This document shows, piece by piece, positions 15,738 through 24,966 of a stretch of 39,830 nt of DNA. How positions within the stretch are numbered: the stretch's first letter is position 1; the number at the start of each line of letters is the position of its first letter. Position numbers and translations under genes: made by a program. A model generated the notes under the pieces. That model was not told the DNA's origin. It saw only the letters and a list, made by a program, of their open reading frames with translations, and did no database searches. This stretch comes from SVEL01 sp045126475. GTDB taxonomy: Bacteria > Bacillota > Clostridia > Lachnospirales > Lachnospiraceae. The stretch is from positions 1 to 39,830 of the forward strand of contig JBGVOL010000114.1 of the NCBI GenBank assembly GCA_045126475.1. Reading direction: 5' to 3'.

Positions 15738-16742
15738 ATGATTAAAGAAGCAATTGCAAAGGTAGCAGCAAGGAAAGACCTGGATGACGAAATGATGACA
15801 GCCGTAATGAACGAGATTATGGAAGGTGATGCAACAGATGCGCAGAAGGCCGCTTTCCTCACAGCCATGAGCATGAAGGGTGAGACTATAGATGAAATAA
15901 CATTTGCAGCCAGAGTAATGAGAGAGCACTGCGAAAGATTTTTAAATGATGTTGATGTGCTGGAGATAGTTGGTACAGGCGGCGACGGCTCAAATACATT
16001 TAATATCTCGACATTGGCTTCCATTGTTGTGTCATCAACAGGGGTACCTGTAGCAAAACACGGAAACAGAGCGGCTTCAAGTAAATGCGGTACTGCAGAC
16101 TGTCTGGAGGCTCTTGGTGTAAAGATAGACATTGCTCCTGTTGTCAGCGCAAATATTCTTTCGGAAATGAACATGTGCTTCCTGTTTGCGCAGAAATATC
16201 ATACTGCAATGAGGTTTGTAGGTGCGGTCAGGAAAGAGATGGGTATAAGAACAATATTTAATATACTCGGACCTCTTGCAAATCCGGCAGGTGCCACAAT
16301 GCAGCTTCTCGGTGTTTATTCGGAAGAACTTGTGGAGCCCCTTGCAAGGGTTCTGGTCAACCTGGGTGTAAAGAGTGCAATGGTAGTTTACGGACAGGAT
16401 AATATAGATGAGATTTCAATGAGTGCCCCAACAACTGTGTGTGAGGCAGTAAACGGTACATTTAAGTCATATGTAATTAAGCCGGAGGACTTTGGATTTA
16501 CAAGATGTGAAAAATCAGACCTTGTAGGCGGAACACCGCAGGAAAATGCGAAGATTGCAAGGGATATTCTTGAAGGGGCAAAGGGACCGAAGACTGATGC
16601 GGTATTACTCAATGCCGGAGCGGCACTTCATGTGGCAACAGGATGTACCATTGAGGAAGGAATTGCAAGAGCCAAAGAGGCAATAGAGAGCAAAAAGGCA
16701 TTAAAGCAGCTTGAGAGATTTATTGAACTTACAAATAAATAA
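15738..16742 (+). CDS. trpD: Anthranilate phosphoribosyltransferase
   Basis: 334 aa from the ATG at 15738, preceded by AAGGAGG; a longer frame from 15708 contains the ribosome site. It joins anthranilate to PRPP in tryptophan synthesis. The key motifs are present: GTGGDGSNTFNIST (PRPP loop, from about residue 79), VAKHGNRAASSKCGTADCLE (anthranilate site), MRFVGAVRKEMGIRTIFNIL with GPLANPA, and DEIS. Length is normal. It is the first gene after the Trp T-box. No trpE or trpG is present, although these usually precede trpD. Confidence 0.97.
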   Translation: MIKEAIAKVAARKDLDDEMMTAVMNEIMEGDATDAQKAAFLTAMSMKGETIDEITFAARVMREHCERFLNDVDVLEIVGTGGDGSNTFNISTLASIVVSSTGVPVAKHGNRAASSKCGTADCLEALGVKIDIAPVVSANILSEMNMCFLFAQKYHTAMRFVGAVRKEMGIRTIFNILGPLANPAGATMQLLGVYSEELVEPLARVLVNLGVKSAMVVYGQDNIDEISMSAPTTVCEAVNGTFKSYVIKPEDFGFTRCEKSDLVGGTPQENAKIARDILEGAKGPKTDAVLLNAGAALHVATGCTIEEGIARAKEAIESKKALKQLERFIELTNK

Positions 16743-16756
16743 TTTAGAGGTTATAT

Positions 16757-17560
16757 ATGAATATTTTAGAAAAGATAGCAGGCGGAAGAAGAATAGACAC
16801 GGAAAAAAGAAAAGAAAAAAAATCCTTAGATTCTGTCAGGCGGGAAGCTGAGTTAATAGCAGAGAAAGAACTTGAGAGAGACGGACATTTCAGATATCCT
16901 TTCAGGGAAAGGCTTGCTGCGCCGGGCATAAGTTTTATATGTGAGGTAAAAAAAGCATCTCCGTCTAAGGGACTTATAGCCGAGAACTTTCCGTACCTTC
17001 AGATAGCCTCCGAGTATGAGGAGGCAGGGGCTGCAGCCATATCAGTCCTTACGGAGCCTGATTACTTTATGGGAAACGACGAGTATTTAAGACAGATTGC
17101 ATCTGAACGAAATATACCGGTTCTGAGAAAAGATTTTACGGTTGATGAATATCAGATATATGAGGCAAAGATATTGGGAGCATCAGCGGTACTTCTGATA
17201 TGTGCCATTCTTGATGACAATGAGCTTAAAGCATTTCTTGAGACTGCACACAGGCTTGGCTTGTCAGCACTTGTGGAGGCCCACGACGAAAAAGAGGTAC
17301 GAAGGGCTGTGGCAGCAGGAGCAGGTATTATCGGTGTAAATAACAGAGATTTAAAGACATTTGACGTAGACATAAATAACAGCATAAAACTTAGGGAACT
17401 GGTTCCTGACGGAGTTGTTTTTGTGTCAGAGAGCGGCATAAGAAATAAAGAGGATGTGGAGAATCTTAGAAAAAACGGCACCAATGCAGTGCTTATAGGT
17501 GAAACACTTATGCGGGCTGATGACAAAAAGGCAATGCTGGCTGAGCTGGCAGGTAAATAA
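16757..17560 (+). CDS. trpC: Indole-3-glycerol-phosphate synthase
   Basis: 267 aa TIM barrel, normal length. Motifs: ISFICEVKKASPSKGLIA (catalytic lysines), SVLTEPDYFMGNDEYL, PVLRKDFTVDEYQIYEA (catalytic Lys and Asp), AVLLICAIL, LVEAHDEKEVRRA, IIGVNNRDLKTF (the N-N-R-D-L motif) and FVSESGI. It closes the indole ring from the anthranilate-ribulose intermediate. It lies 14 bases after trpD and is a monofunctional enzyme, not fused to TrpF as in enterobacteria. Confidence 0.97.
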   Translation: MNILEKIAGGRRIDTEKRKEKKSLDSVRREAELIAEKELERDGHFRYPFRERLAAPGISFICEVKKASPSKGLIAENFPYLQIASEYEEAGAAAISVLTEPDYFMGNDEYLRQIASERNIPVLRKDFTVDEYQIYEAKILGASAVLLICAILDDNELKAFLETAHRLGLSALVEAHDEKEVRRAVAAGAGIIGVNNRDLKTFDVDINNSIKLRELVPDGVVFVSESGIRNKEDVENLRKNGTNAVLIGETLMRADDKKAMLAELAGK

Positions 17561-17582
17561 AAGTATAGGGAAGCAGACAGAT

Positions 17583-18200
17583 ATGACAAAGATAAAGATA
17601 TGCGGACTGAAAAGATATGAAGATATATCCTATGTAAACGAGAGCCGCCCCGATTATGTAGGGTTCGTGTTTGCAAAGAGCAGAAGACAGGTGACGAGAG
17701 AACAGGCTTTAAAACTTCGTGAAAGACTTATGGATGGTATAATTCCTGTGGGAGTTTTTGTGAACGAGAGTGTTGATGTGGCAGCGGGTCTTGTAAATGA
17801 CGGTATAATAGATATGGCGCAGCTTCACGGCGATGAAAATGAAGAGTATATAAATGAGCTTAAGGATAAGCTCAAAAGAGGCGGTATAATAAAAGCTGTA
17901 CGTGTAAAAGATGAGTCAGATGTCATATCTGTAGCACACAGCACGGCAGACTATATACTGTTCGACACATATTCAAAGGGTGAGTACGGCGGAACGGGCA
18001 TGACGTTTGACTGGAGTGTCCTGAAAAACTTCGAAAGACCGTATTTTCTGGCAGGGGGAATCAACGGCGAAAATGTGGAGGAAGCTGTAAAAAGTATGTG
18101 CCCCTATGCCGTAGATGTAAGCAGTGCAGTGGAAACGGACGGAATTAAAGACAGGGAAAAGATTGCGGATATTATAAAGAAGGTGCGCATATATCAGTAG
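17583..18200 (+). CDS. trpF: Phosphoribosylanthranilate isomerase
   Basis: 205 aa from the ATG at 17583; the frame upstream overlaps trpC and is not conserved. Motifs: KIKICGLKRYEDI with the catalytic Cys, DYVGFVFAKSRRQVT, VGVFVN, AQLHGDENEEYI, LFDTYSKGEYGGTGMTFDW (catalytic Asp and the GGTG loop) and FLAGGINGENV with VDVSSAVETDGIKD. It isomerises phosphoribosylanthranilate, the step before TrpC. The ribosome site is weak (AGGGAAG), so translation may depend on coupling with trpC. Its stop overlaps the convergent truA by seven bases. trpB and trpA are not in the window. Confidence 0.96.
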   Translation: MTKIKICGLKRYEDISYVNESRPDYVGFVFAKSRRQVTREQALKLRERLMDGIIPVGVFVNESVDVAAGLVNDGIIDMAQLHGDENEEYINELKDKLKRGGIIKAVRVKDESDVISVAHSTADYILFDTYSKGEYGGTGMTFDWSVLKNFERPYFLAGGINGENVEEAVKSMCPYAVDVSSAVETDGIKDREKIADIIKKVRIYQ

Positions 18201-18955
18201 CGCACCTCCATAAGAAACAGTCCTTCGGCAGGTACCATAAATGGTACCTGCTTTCTGTTACATGTAGATAATATAGAATCTATTATGTCAATGTTACTCT
18301 CACCAAGTCCTATTGAAAGCAATGTTCCCGTAATAAGTCTTACTGTGTGATATAAAAAGCCGTTTCCCGTAAATTCGATATAAAGATGAGTGCCTGATAA
18401 AACGGTATCGGTTGAAAAAGTGATGCTGTCTATGCGGCGCACAGTTGATTTCTTTGTCTTTGTGTCGGAAAAGCCCGCTAAATCATGCTCTCCAAGGAAT
18501 TTTTCTGCTGCTGTTCTCATCAGTTCGATATCCGGCATCCTATTAAGAAGCATTGAATATTTGCGAAGGAATACATCCTTTTTATCTGATATGTCAATGC
18601 AGTATCGATAAGTTTTGCTCTTTGCATTCAGTCTTGCATGAAAACGTGGTTCCGCTTCCTTTAAGGACAGAATACGGATATCTTCGGGAAGATAGCCGTT
18701 TAAGTCTTTCATAATCCCGGCAGATGATGAAGATGGTATGGATTTTTCGTGTACTTTAAAGTTTGCTACCTGTCCCTTTGCATGGACACCTGCATCTGTT
18801 CTGCCTGAGCCGTGTACTTCAATATCCTCAGAGAAATATCTTGAAAGTATAGTTTCGAGCCTGCCCTGAATAGTGTTGTCGGTATTGTGCTGTTTCTGCC
18901 AGCCGTTGTACCTTGTGCCGTCATATTCCATTACCATCATATAATTTATGCTCAC
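18194..18955 (-). CDS. truA: tRNA pseudouridine(38-40) synthase
   Basis: 253 aa, the standard length. The catalytic motif GSGRTDAGVHAKGQVANF holds the nucleophilic Asp at residue 54. The N-terminus (MVMEYDGTRYNGWQKQ) and the C-terminal FLYHTVRLITGTLLSIG region are typical for TruA. It converts uridines 38-40 of the tRNA anticodon arm to pseudouridine. It runs convergent to trpF, with the stops overlapping. In this group truA often follows ecfT or ribosomal genes, so this is a different setting. Confidence 0.97.
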   Translation of the reverse strand: MSINYMMVMEYDGTRYNGWQKQHNTDNTIQGRLETILSRYFSEDIEVHGSGRTDAGVHAKGQVANFKVHEKSIPSSSSAGIMKDLNGYLPEDIRILSLKEAEPRFHARLNAKSKTYRYCIDISDKKDVFLRKYSMLLNRMPDIELMRTAAEKFLGEHDLAGFSDTKTKKSTVRRIDSITFSTDTVLSGTHLYIEFTGNGFLYHTVRLITGTLLSIGLGESNIDIIDSILSTCNRKQVPFMVPAEGLFLMEVRY

Positions 18956-19049
18956 TGCTCATCCTCCCTATTACGGATAATTTATCTGCTATTTATAATA
19001 TCAAGTCTACGATCTAAAAACAAGGGAAAACATAGAAGTAAGGTTTGAC

Positions 19050-19078
19050 TTGAAAAGCAGGTGGTATAGGAGTAAAAT
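19050..19078 (+). promoter_or_regulatory. Promoter of the rRNA methyltransferase gene
   Basis: TTGAAA (19050-19055), 17-bp spacer, TAAAAT (19073-19078), 36 bases before the ATG at 19115. Confidence 0.6.
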
Positions 19079-19114
19079 ATCAATAAGTATATTATGTGAA
19101 ATGAGGACAATAGA

Positions 19115-20455
19115 ATGCAGTTACCGTCAGATTTTATAGAGCGCATGGAGGTCATGCTTGGAGAAGAATTTGATGATTTTATCAGAACATATGATGAAGA
19201 ACGGGCATATGGACTGAGATTTAATCCGCTGAAAATATCAAGAGAGTTGTTTCAGACGATTGTAGATGCCATAGAGGAGCCTGTACCGTGGGCAGAAGAG
19301 GGATACTATTACAATCCCGAAATGCAGCCGGGAAAAGCACCGCTCCACGAGGCGGGCGCATATTACATACAGGAGCCAAGTGCAATGTCGGCAGCAGAGT
19401 TTCTTGAAGTTAAGCCGGGAGAGAAGGTCTGCGATTTGTGTGCAGCTCCCGGAGGAAAGAGCACGCAGATAGCCGGAAAGATGGGAGGAGAAGGTTTGCT
19501 GGTGGCCAATGAGTATTATGGGGCAAGAGCAAAGATTCTTTCTCAGAATATAGAACGTATGGGAGTCAGAAATGCGGTGGTTTTAAATGAGTCTTCCGGT
19601 CATATGGCAGAGCTGTTTGAACAATTTTTTGACAAGGTTCTGGTGGATGCGCCGTGTTCGGGAGAAGGAATGTTCAGAAAGGATGAGGCGGCACGGGCAG
19701 AGTGGAGCCTGCAGAACGTGAAAAACTGTGCAGAAAGGCAATGTGAGATACTTGACAATGCTGCCGCCATGGTGAGACCGGGTGGAGTTCTGGTTTATTC
19801 TACCTGTACATTTTCAAGGGAAGAAAATGAAGATACAGTTAAGGCATTTCTTGAAAGAAACCGGGATTTTTTCATAGATAAACCTAAGAATCATCAAAAG
19901 TTGTCAGATGCAGGATTTGCGGAAAATGAGGGAATGTATCGATTATGGCCTCATAAGCTTAAGGGAGAAGGACATTTTGCCGTAAGATTTATGAAGCGTT
20001 CCGTTGAGACGGATGATAAAAGCGGTCAGAGGAAAAGAACGTTTTGCGGTACGGCGAAAAAGCAGGATTTGAAGTACTTTTACGAGTTTGCAGAGAAAAC
20101 TTTGAAGACAGAGTTAAGCGGAGAGTATGTCATGTTTGGTGACAGTATATATCTTGTGCCTGATTTGATGACAGACTTAAATGGAATAAAAGTTGAAAGA
20201 GCAGGGTTAAAGCTTGGATGTAACAAAAAGAACAGGTTTGAGCCCGATCATGCTCTGGCACTTGCACTTAACCCGTCGGAGGCAAAACAGGTGACAGAAC
20301 TTACGGAACCGGAGAAATATTTGAGAGGTGAGACTGTACCGTGTCAGTATGACAGCGGATGGACACTTGTGACAATAAATAATGTATCAATAGGTTGGGG
20401 AAAGGCACAAAATGGTGTGCTGAAAAACCATTATCCAAAGGGACTTAGAAGGTAG
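19115..20455 (+). CDS. rsmF: RsmF-type rRNA cytosine-C5 methyltransferase
   Basis: 446 aa. An N-terminal NOL1/NOP2/Sun targeting domain (LRFNPLKISRELF, YYNPEMQPGKAPLHEAGAYY) precedes the SAM-binding core CDLCAAPGGKSTQIAGKMGG with LLVANEYYGARAKILSQNIE, then VLVDAPCSGEGMFRKDEAAR (motif IV with one catalytic Cys) and VLVYSTCTFSREENED (motif VI with the second Cys). The C-terminal third (VERAGLKLGCNKKNRFEPDH) is the PUA-like end typical of RsmF/YebU. It forms 5-methylcytosine in RNA, most likely 16S rRNA; the exact site is inferred. Its stop is 14 bases before the sensor kinase gene. Confidence 0.93.
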   Translation: MQLPSDFIERMEVMLGEEFDDFIRTYDEERAYGLRFNPLKISRELFQTIVDAIEEPVPWAEEGYYYNPEMQPGKAPLHEAGAYYIQEPSAMSAAEFLEVKPGEKVCDLCAAPGGKSTQIAGKMGGEGLLVANEYYGARAKILSQNIERMGVRNAVVLNESSGHMAELFEQFFDKVLVDAPCSGEGMFRKDEAARAEWSLQNVKNCAERQCEILDNAAAMVRPGGVLVYSTCTFSREENEDTVKAFLERNRDFFIDKPKNHQKLSDAGFAENEGMYRLWPHKLKGEGHFAVRFMKRSVETDDKSGQRKRTFCGTAKKQDLKYFYEFAEKTLKTELSGEYVMFGDSIYLVPDLMTDLNGIKVERAGLKLGCNKKNRFEPDHALALALNPSEAKQVTELTEPEKYLRGETVPCQYDSGWTLVTINNVSIGWGKAQNGVLKNHYPKGLRR

Positions 20456-20469
20456 GACGAGGTGAACAC

Positions 20470-22674
20470 ATGAATTTGATTTTATTTTCCATACTTGAGG
20501 CACTGGCAGTCTTGACGTTCATGACAATAAAAGGTGCGGTTAAGAACAGCGGCTTAGCTGACAGGAATTCATTTCTGTTTATATTACTTGCAATCAGCAG
20601 CATATGGTGGACAATGTGTTTTGGTTCCATCCTTGTGTGTGATAATTTTAGGATGGCATATATGTTCAGAACCGTGGGCATGATAGGAACGTTCGCGTAT
20701 CTGATTTCAGGTACTATTCTTATTGCATCATGGACAGATATTGTTCCAAGATTGAAAAAAGCTATTGTTGGATTTGCGTTTTTGGGCATTCTGATTTATC
20801 CCTTAAGCGTTCAGGAGGAACTCATAGTCTTTGAGAAGACAAGTATAGGAACAACATACACATTTTTGCCAAGCTTTGAGACGAATCTGTATACGGCATA
20901 TTCGGTTATTATAGCACTCCTTATGTATGTAATGCTTATCCGGATGCTTAAATCTACCGACAAGAAAAGAAAAAAGGTCATGGGTAAAAGGGTACTTGCC
21001 GGTTTGACCGTTGTGACCATGGGAATGATGTTTGATACCATTCTTCCTATGTTTGGTCTGCCGGCACTGCCTGCAAGTACAATGGGACAGGCAATATGCG
21101 TACTTCTTATGTACAGAGCACTTGCATACGATAAAAGAAATCAGATAGATATAGGAAATATTGCAGCGTATATTGACCGTTCATGTGAGGTTTATGTGTT
21201 TGCATATGATGAAAACCTGACACTGCGAATGGCAAGTGAGTCAGCTACGGAATTTATGCAGTTAAGTCCGGATAAGATTTACAAGGTAAATGAATTATTT
21301 GACCTTCCGGAGGAGTTTTTCAGATTTGAACATGGTTCAAAGAAAGTAGATGTAATGTGTAAAAGGAACGGTGTGGAATGCAACATTGGTATAGAAATAA
21401 TACCTGATGAATTTGGCGACTTAATCGGATATGCCGTCAGTGTTACGGATATTACTGACAAAATCAAGTACATTAGGGAAATTGAGGAAGCAAAGAAACA
21501 GGCTGATAGTGCAAATGAGTCAAAGAGTGCATTTCTTGCCAATATGAGTCATGAAATCAGAACACCGTTAAGTGCAGTTCTGGGCATGGATGAGATGATT
21601 ATGCGCGAAACCGACATAAACGAGATATATAAATATGCAGAGGATATCCAGAACGCAGGTAAATCCCTTCTTGCAATTATTGAGGACATTCTTGATTTTT
21701 CAAAGATAGAATCAGGAAAAATGACTATAGTTGAGGGAAATTACAATGTGGCTCAGGCTATGCGCCTGCTATACAGTATAGTGATTTTTAAAGCACAGAA
21801 AAAGGGAATAGAGTTAAAGTTTGACATAGATGAAAATATTCCGTGTGAATTATGCGGCGATGAGCTGCGCATAAGACAAATAATGCTTAACCTTATAAAT
21901 AATGCAATAAAATATACTAAAGTAGGATGGGTGAAAATTAAGCTGACCCATAATAATATTGACAATGATAATATAGAACTTATAGCGACTGTTGAGGATA
22001 CCGGAATGGGAATAAAGAAGGAAGAAATGCCTAAATTATTTAAAAAATTCCAGAGACTTGATGAGAGAAACAACCACAATGTGGAAGGGACAGGACTTGG
22101 GCTTAGTATCGTTGGCAGTCTGGTGGGAATGATGAACGGGCATGTTGATGTAAAGAGCGTTTATCAGAGAGGATCAATATTTACGGTAACCATCCCACAG
22201 AAAGTGGTTAACCATAATACTGTCGGAAAGTTTAACATGGAGCAGCAGAAACAGGTTAAAGTGGAACGTGAAGTATTCAGGGCTCCGGAGGCGAGAGTTC
22301 TCGCTGTTGATGATAATCAGATAAATCTTACTATTGTGAAAGGACTTTTGCGGAGAACCGACATTAAGGTGGATGTTGTTTCAAACGGATATGACTGTCT
22401 TGATATGGTCAAGGAGAACAGATATGATATTATACTTCTTGATCATATGATGCCGGACATCGACGGTGTGGAAGTAATGAAGAGACTAAAAAAGATGGAT
22501 GGAAATATGTCGAAAGATGCGGCAGTCATTGCTCTGACGGCCAATGCTCTGGCAGGGGCAAGAGAAGAGTATATGAGATATGGATTTGATGATTACATTT
22601 CTAAGCCTATTGAACCAAAAGAATTGGAAGATATCATAAAGCGTTATCTCCCGAAAGATTTAATAATCAATTAA
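20470..22674 (+). CDS. Hybrid sensor histidine kinase/response regulator
   Basis: 734 aa. Residues about 1-220 form seven hydrophobic spans like the 7TM sensor region of such kinases. A PAS-like domain (about 240-330; VYVFAYDENLTLRMASESAT and YAVSVTDITDKIKYIREIEE) is followed by HisKA with SHEIRTPLSAVLGMDEMI (phospho-His 361), HATPase_c with LNLINNAIKYTK, EDTGMGIKKEEMPKLFKKFQ and EGTGLGLSIV, and a C-terminal receiver domain with LAVDDNQINL, phospho-acceptor Asp 658 in LLDHMMPDIDG, and YISKP. All catalytic boxes look intact. No HPt domain or separate regulator is adjacent, so its output is unknown. GAGGTG precedes the ATG. It is co-transcribed with the methyltransferase, which is probably incidental. 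Confidence 0.93.
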   Translation: MNLILFSILEALAVLTFMTIKGAVKNSGLADRNSFLFILLAISSIWWTMCFGSILVCDNFRMAYMFRTVGMIGTFAYLISGTILIASWTDIVPRLKKAIVGFAFLGILIYPLSVQEELIVFEKTSIGTTYTFLPSFETNLYTAYSVIIALLMYVMLIRMLKSTDKKRKKVMGKRVLAGLTVVTMGMMFDTILPMFGLPALPASTMGQAICVLLMYRALAYDKRNQIDIGNIAAYIDRSCEVYVFAYDENLTLRMASESATEFMQLSPDKIYKVNELFDLPEEFFRFEHGSKKVDVMCKRNGVECNIGIEIIPDEFGDLIGYAVSVTDITDKIKYIREIEEAKKQADSANESKSAFLANMSHEIRTPLSAVLGMDEMIMRETDINEIYKYAEDIQNAGKSLLAIIEDILDFSKIESGKMTIVEGNYNVAQAMRLLYSIVIFKAQKKGIELKFDIDENIPCELCGDELRIRQIMLNLINNAIKYTKVGWVKIKLTHNNIDNDNIELIATVEDTGMGIKKEEMPKLFKKFQRLDERNNHNVEGTGLGLSIVGSLVGMMNGHVDVKSVYQRGSIFTVTIPQKVVNHNTVGKFNMEQQKQVKVEREVFRAPEARVLAVDDNQINLTIVKGLLRRTDIKVDVVSNGYDCLDMVKENRYDIILLDHMMPDIDGVEVMKRLKKMDGNMSKDAAVIALTANALAGAREEYMRYGFDDYISKPIEPKELEDIIKRYLPKDLIIN

Positions 22675-22803
22675 ACTCCTTTTGTCGATATTTTGCGAAA
22701 ATGTACAAAAAATACTTGAAAAAATAATAAAAGTATGGTTTCCTTATAAAAGGGTTTGGGGTACCCGTAATATGTGATTTAAAACATTTAGAAAGGTGAT
22801 ACT

Positions 22804-24123
22804 ATGAAAAAGGTTGTAAAATTCGGTGGAAGTTCATTGGCAAGTGCGGAGCAGTTTAAGAAGGTCGGCAAAATCATAAAGGCTGATGCAGACAGAAGAT
22901 ATGTGGTTCCTTCAGCTCCGGGAAAGAGATTTTCGGCAGACACAAAAGTTACGGATATGCTTTATCAGTGTTATTCACAGGCAGAGGCGAGCCAGGACTT
23001 CTCTGAAACATTAAATAAAATAAAAGAGCGTTACAATGAAATTATCAAAGGCTTAAAGCTTCAGTTATCTCTTGATGAGGAGTTCGTAATCATTGAGAAC
23101 CAGTTTAAGGCAAAGGCAGGAAGCGATTATGCCGCTTCAAGAGGAGAGTACCTTAACGGTATAATCATGGCAAATTACCTTGGATATGAGTTTATTGATG
23201 CTGCAACAGTTATTTTCTTTAACAGCAACGGTGAGTTTGATGCAGACACAACACAGGAAATATTAAGTGCAAAGCTGGCAGGTATTGAGAGAGCTGTTAT
23301 TCCGGGCTTCTACGGAGCAATGCCTGACGGAAAGGTTAAGACATTCTCAAGAGGCGGTTCTGATGTGACAGGTTCCATCGTTGCCAGAGCTGTGTCAGCA
23401 GACCTTTATGAGAACTGGACTGATGTTTCAGGTTTCCTTGTTGCAGACCCAAGAATCATCAAGGATCCTGCTGTTATTACAACCATTACATACAAAGAGT
23501 TAAGAGAGCTGGCTTACATGGGAGCCTCTGTTCTTCACGAGGACGCAATATTCCCTGTAAGAAAAGCAGGAATACCTATCAATATAAAGAATACAAATAA
23601 GCCGGAAGATCCGGGCACAATGATTGTAGAAAGCACATGTAAGCAGTCTGCATATACAATTACGGGTATCGCAGGAAAGAAGGGATTTGTATCATTAAGC
23701 GTTGAGAAGGATATGATGAATTCAGAAATCGGTTTCGGAAGAAAGGTTCTTGAGTCATTTGAAAAGCACGGCATTTCATTTGAACATATGCCTTCAGGTA
23801 TAGATACACTTACTGTTTTTGTACATCAGCCTGAATTTGAGGGCAAGGAGCAGCAGGTACTTGCAGACATTCATCGTCTCACATCACCTGACTGTATCGA
23901 GATAGAGTCTGACCTTGCACTTATCGCAGTAGTAGGCCGTGGTATGAAGGCAGCCAAGGGAACAGCCGGAAGAATCTTTGCGGCACTTGCCCATGCCAAT
24001 ATAAACGTAAAGATGATTGACCAGGGTTCAAGTGAGCTCAACATCATCATCGGCGTAAAGAACAAAGACTTCGAGGCCGCCATAAAGGCAATATACGACA
24101 TCTTCGTCCTCGTCCAGTTATAA
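22804..24123 (+). CDS. Aspartate kinase
   Basis: 439 aa. It phosphorylates aspartate, the first step to lysine, diaminopimelate, threonine and methionine. Motifs: VVKFGGSSLASAEQF (ATP site), FSRGGSDVTGSIVARAVSAD and YENWTDVSGFLVADPRII, MGASVLHEDAIFPVRKAGIP, then two ACT regulatory domains, the last with ALIAVVGRGMKAAKGTAGRI, HANINVKMIDQGSSELNIII. ACT domains usually mean feedback control by end products. Insertions in the catalytic domain (SQDFSETLNKIKERYNE) match the longer clostridial form. The start has AAAGGTG at the right distance. Its last codons lie inside a large inverted repeat. Confidence 0.95.
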   Translation: MKKVVKFGGSSLASAEQFKKVGKIIKADADRRYVVPSAPGKRFSADTKVTDMLYQCYSQAEASQDFSETLNKIKERYNEIIKGLKLQLSLDEEFVIIENQFKAKAGSDYAASRGEYLNGIIMANYLGYEFIDAATVIFFNSNGEFDADTTQEILSAKLAGIERAVIPGFYGAMPDGKVKTFSRGGSDVTGSIVARAVSADLYENWTDVSGFLVADPRIIKDPAVITTITYKELRELAYMGASVLHEDAIFPVRKAGIPINIKNTNKPEDPGTMIVESTCKQSAYTITGIAGKKGFVSLSVEKDMMNSEIGFGRKVLESFEKHGISFEHMPSGIDTLTVFVHQPEFEGKEQQVLADIHRLTSPDCIEIESDLALIAVVGRGMKAAKGTAGRIFAALAHANINVKMIDQGSSELNIIIGVKNKDFEAAIKAIYDIFVLVQL

Positions 24124-24230
24124 ACCATAAAATCATACACCCTGACACGCAAATGAGCATAGTTCACATAATGTGAATTATGGATGTATGTGTCAGGGTG
24201 TTTGATTTTATGGGGTGTATGGACGAGGAC
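24106..24230. terminator. Nested 125-bp inverted repeat/bidirectional terminator
   Basis: Three nested perfect or near-perfect repeats share one centre: GTCCTCGTCCA (24106-24116) with its complement (24220-24230); a 24-bp pair with one mismatch (24125-24148 and 24190-24213, starting CCATAAAATCA); and TTCACAT/ATGTGAA (24163-24169 and 24171-24177). The outer repeat begins inside the aspartate kinase coding end and reaches the first base of the DUF5662 stop codon on the other strand. It can serve as a terminator for both convergent genes, though neither strand has a strong T-run just after the 24-bp stem. Confidence 0.75.
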
Positions 24231-24784
24231 TACTTTTTGTGAAGAACTTTGTGGCGGATGTATCTGAATGTGTAGTCTTCACTTTTTGTGGCGAGCATAG
24301 TCAGGAGTTTTCGTAACAGGGCGTCTGTCTCGGGGTGGATGACGTAGTGGTCGTGGCCCCTGTTGTAGTATTCAAGTGAGGTCGAGTCTGTATAGTTCTC
24401 CTTGTGATATATCTTGCTGGCGGCAACTCTGTCGCAGAACATTTCAACAACATATTTAACAGGCATTTTCATGCCGACAAGACCTGCAGTTTTATCTGTA
24501 GGGTAGTCAATCCAGTATTCGTAATGGTGCCTGTTTCGTCCTTTGTGGTGAAGCCATGCTGTAGAGCAACCTGTGGCCTCTCTCTGGGCATTATTTGGAC
24601 TCCTGTCGCCCTGAAAATATATGACACCGGGTATGAATTCCACAGGAGTATATTTTGACAAATCGTGAAGAAGTCCCTGTTTGTAGAGACCAACCTTAAA
24701 ACAGTGCTTCATAACCATGAGTTTGTGAGCATTTATTGTATTAAGGTGTCCTTTGAAGTTGTGTATCAGTCGGGAAAATTTCAT
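24230..24784 (-). CDS. DUF5662 family protein
   Basis: 184 aa from the ATG at 24784, preceded by AGGAGG six bases upstream; a TTG five codons further out would overlap the ribosome site. It matches the DUF5662 pattern: HLNTINAHKLMVMKHCFKVG, LLHDLSKYTPVEF, WLHHKGRNRHHYEYWIDYP, and a C-terminal HDHYVIHPETDALLRKLLTML. The repeated His/Asp residues (H-D at LLHDLSK, HH, HHYEYW) resemble an HD-like metal site, so it may be a hydrolase, but no activity is established. It is common in Firmicutes. Its 3' end shares the large inverted repeat with aspartate kinase. Confidence 0.85.
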   Translation of the reverse strand: MKFSRLIHNFKGHLNTINAHKLMVMKHCFKVGLYKQGLLHDLSKYTPVEFIPGVIYFQGDRSPNNAQREATGCSTAWLHHKGRNRHHYEYWIDYPTDKTAGLVGMKMPVKYVVEMFCDRVAASKIYHKENYTDSTSLEYYNRGHDHYVIHPETDALLRKLLTMLATKSEDYTFRYIRHKVLHKK

Positions 24785-24893
24785 TGTAACCTCCTGCAAT
24801 ATCCGTGTAATGTTTGTTCTGGCTTAATCATTTTAGTAATAGTTTATACCTGTATAGAAAAGAAATCAATAAGATATTAAAAGGTGAATGGTG

Positions 24894-24922
24894 TTGTCAC
24901 ATTATGTCGAATGTGGTAAAAT
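24894..24922 (+). promoter_or_regulatory. Promoter of the ABC exporter operon with an operator dyad
   Basis: TTGTCA (24894-24899), 17-bp spacer, TAAAAT (24917-24922). An 18-bp dyad CACATT-ATGTCG-AATGTG (24898-24915) fills the spacer, a position where a bound repressor or a MerR-like activator acts. No regulator gene is adjacent. Confidence 0.65.
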
Positions 24923-24966
24923 ACAAGGTAGACTTTTGAGGATTATATATTATTTCGGAGGCATAA

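Noticed and set aside
15416..16174. A 252-codon minus-strand reading frame over the trp leader and trpD
   Set aside because: It is antisense to a clear T-box and trpD, and its start region lacks any support.
22675..22803. A lysine riboswitch before aspartate kinase
   Set aside because: 129 bases without the five-way junction motifs; only a GGGTACCC palindrome and AT-rich sequence are seen.
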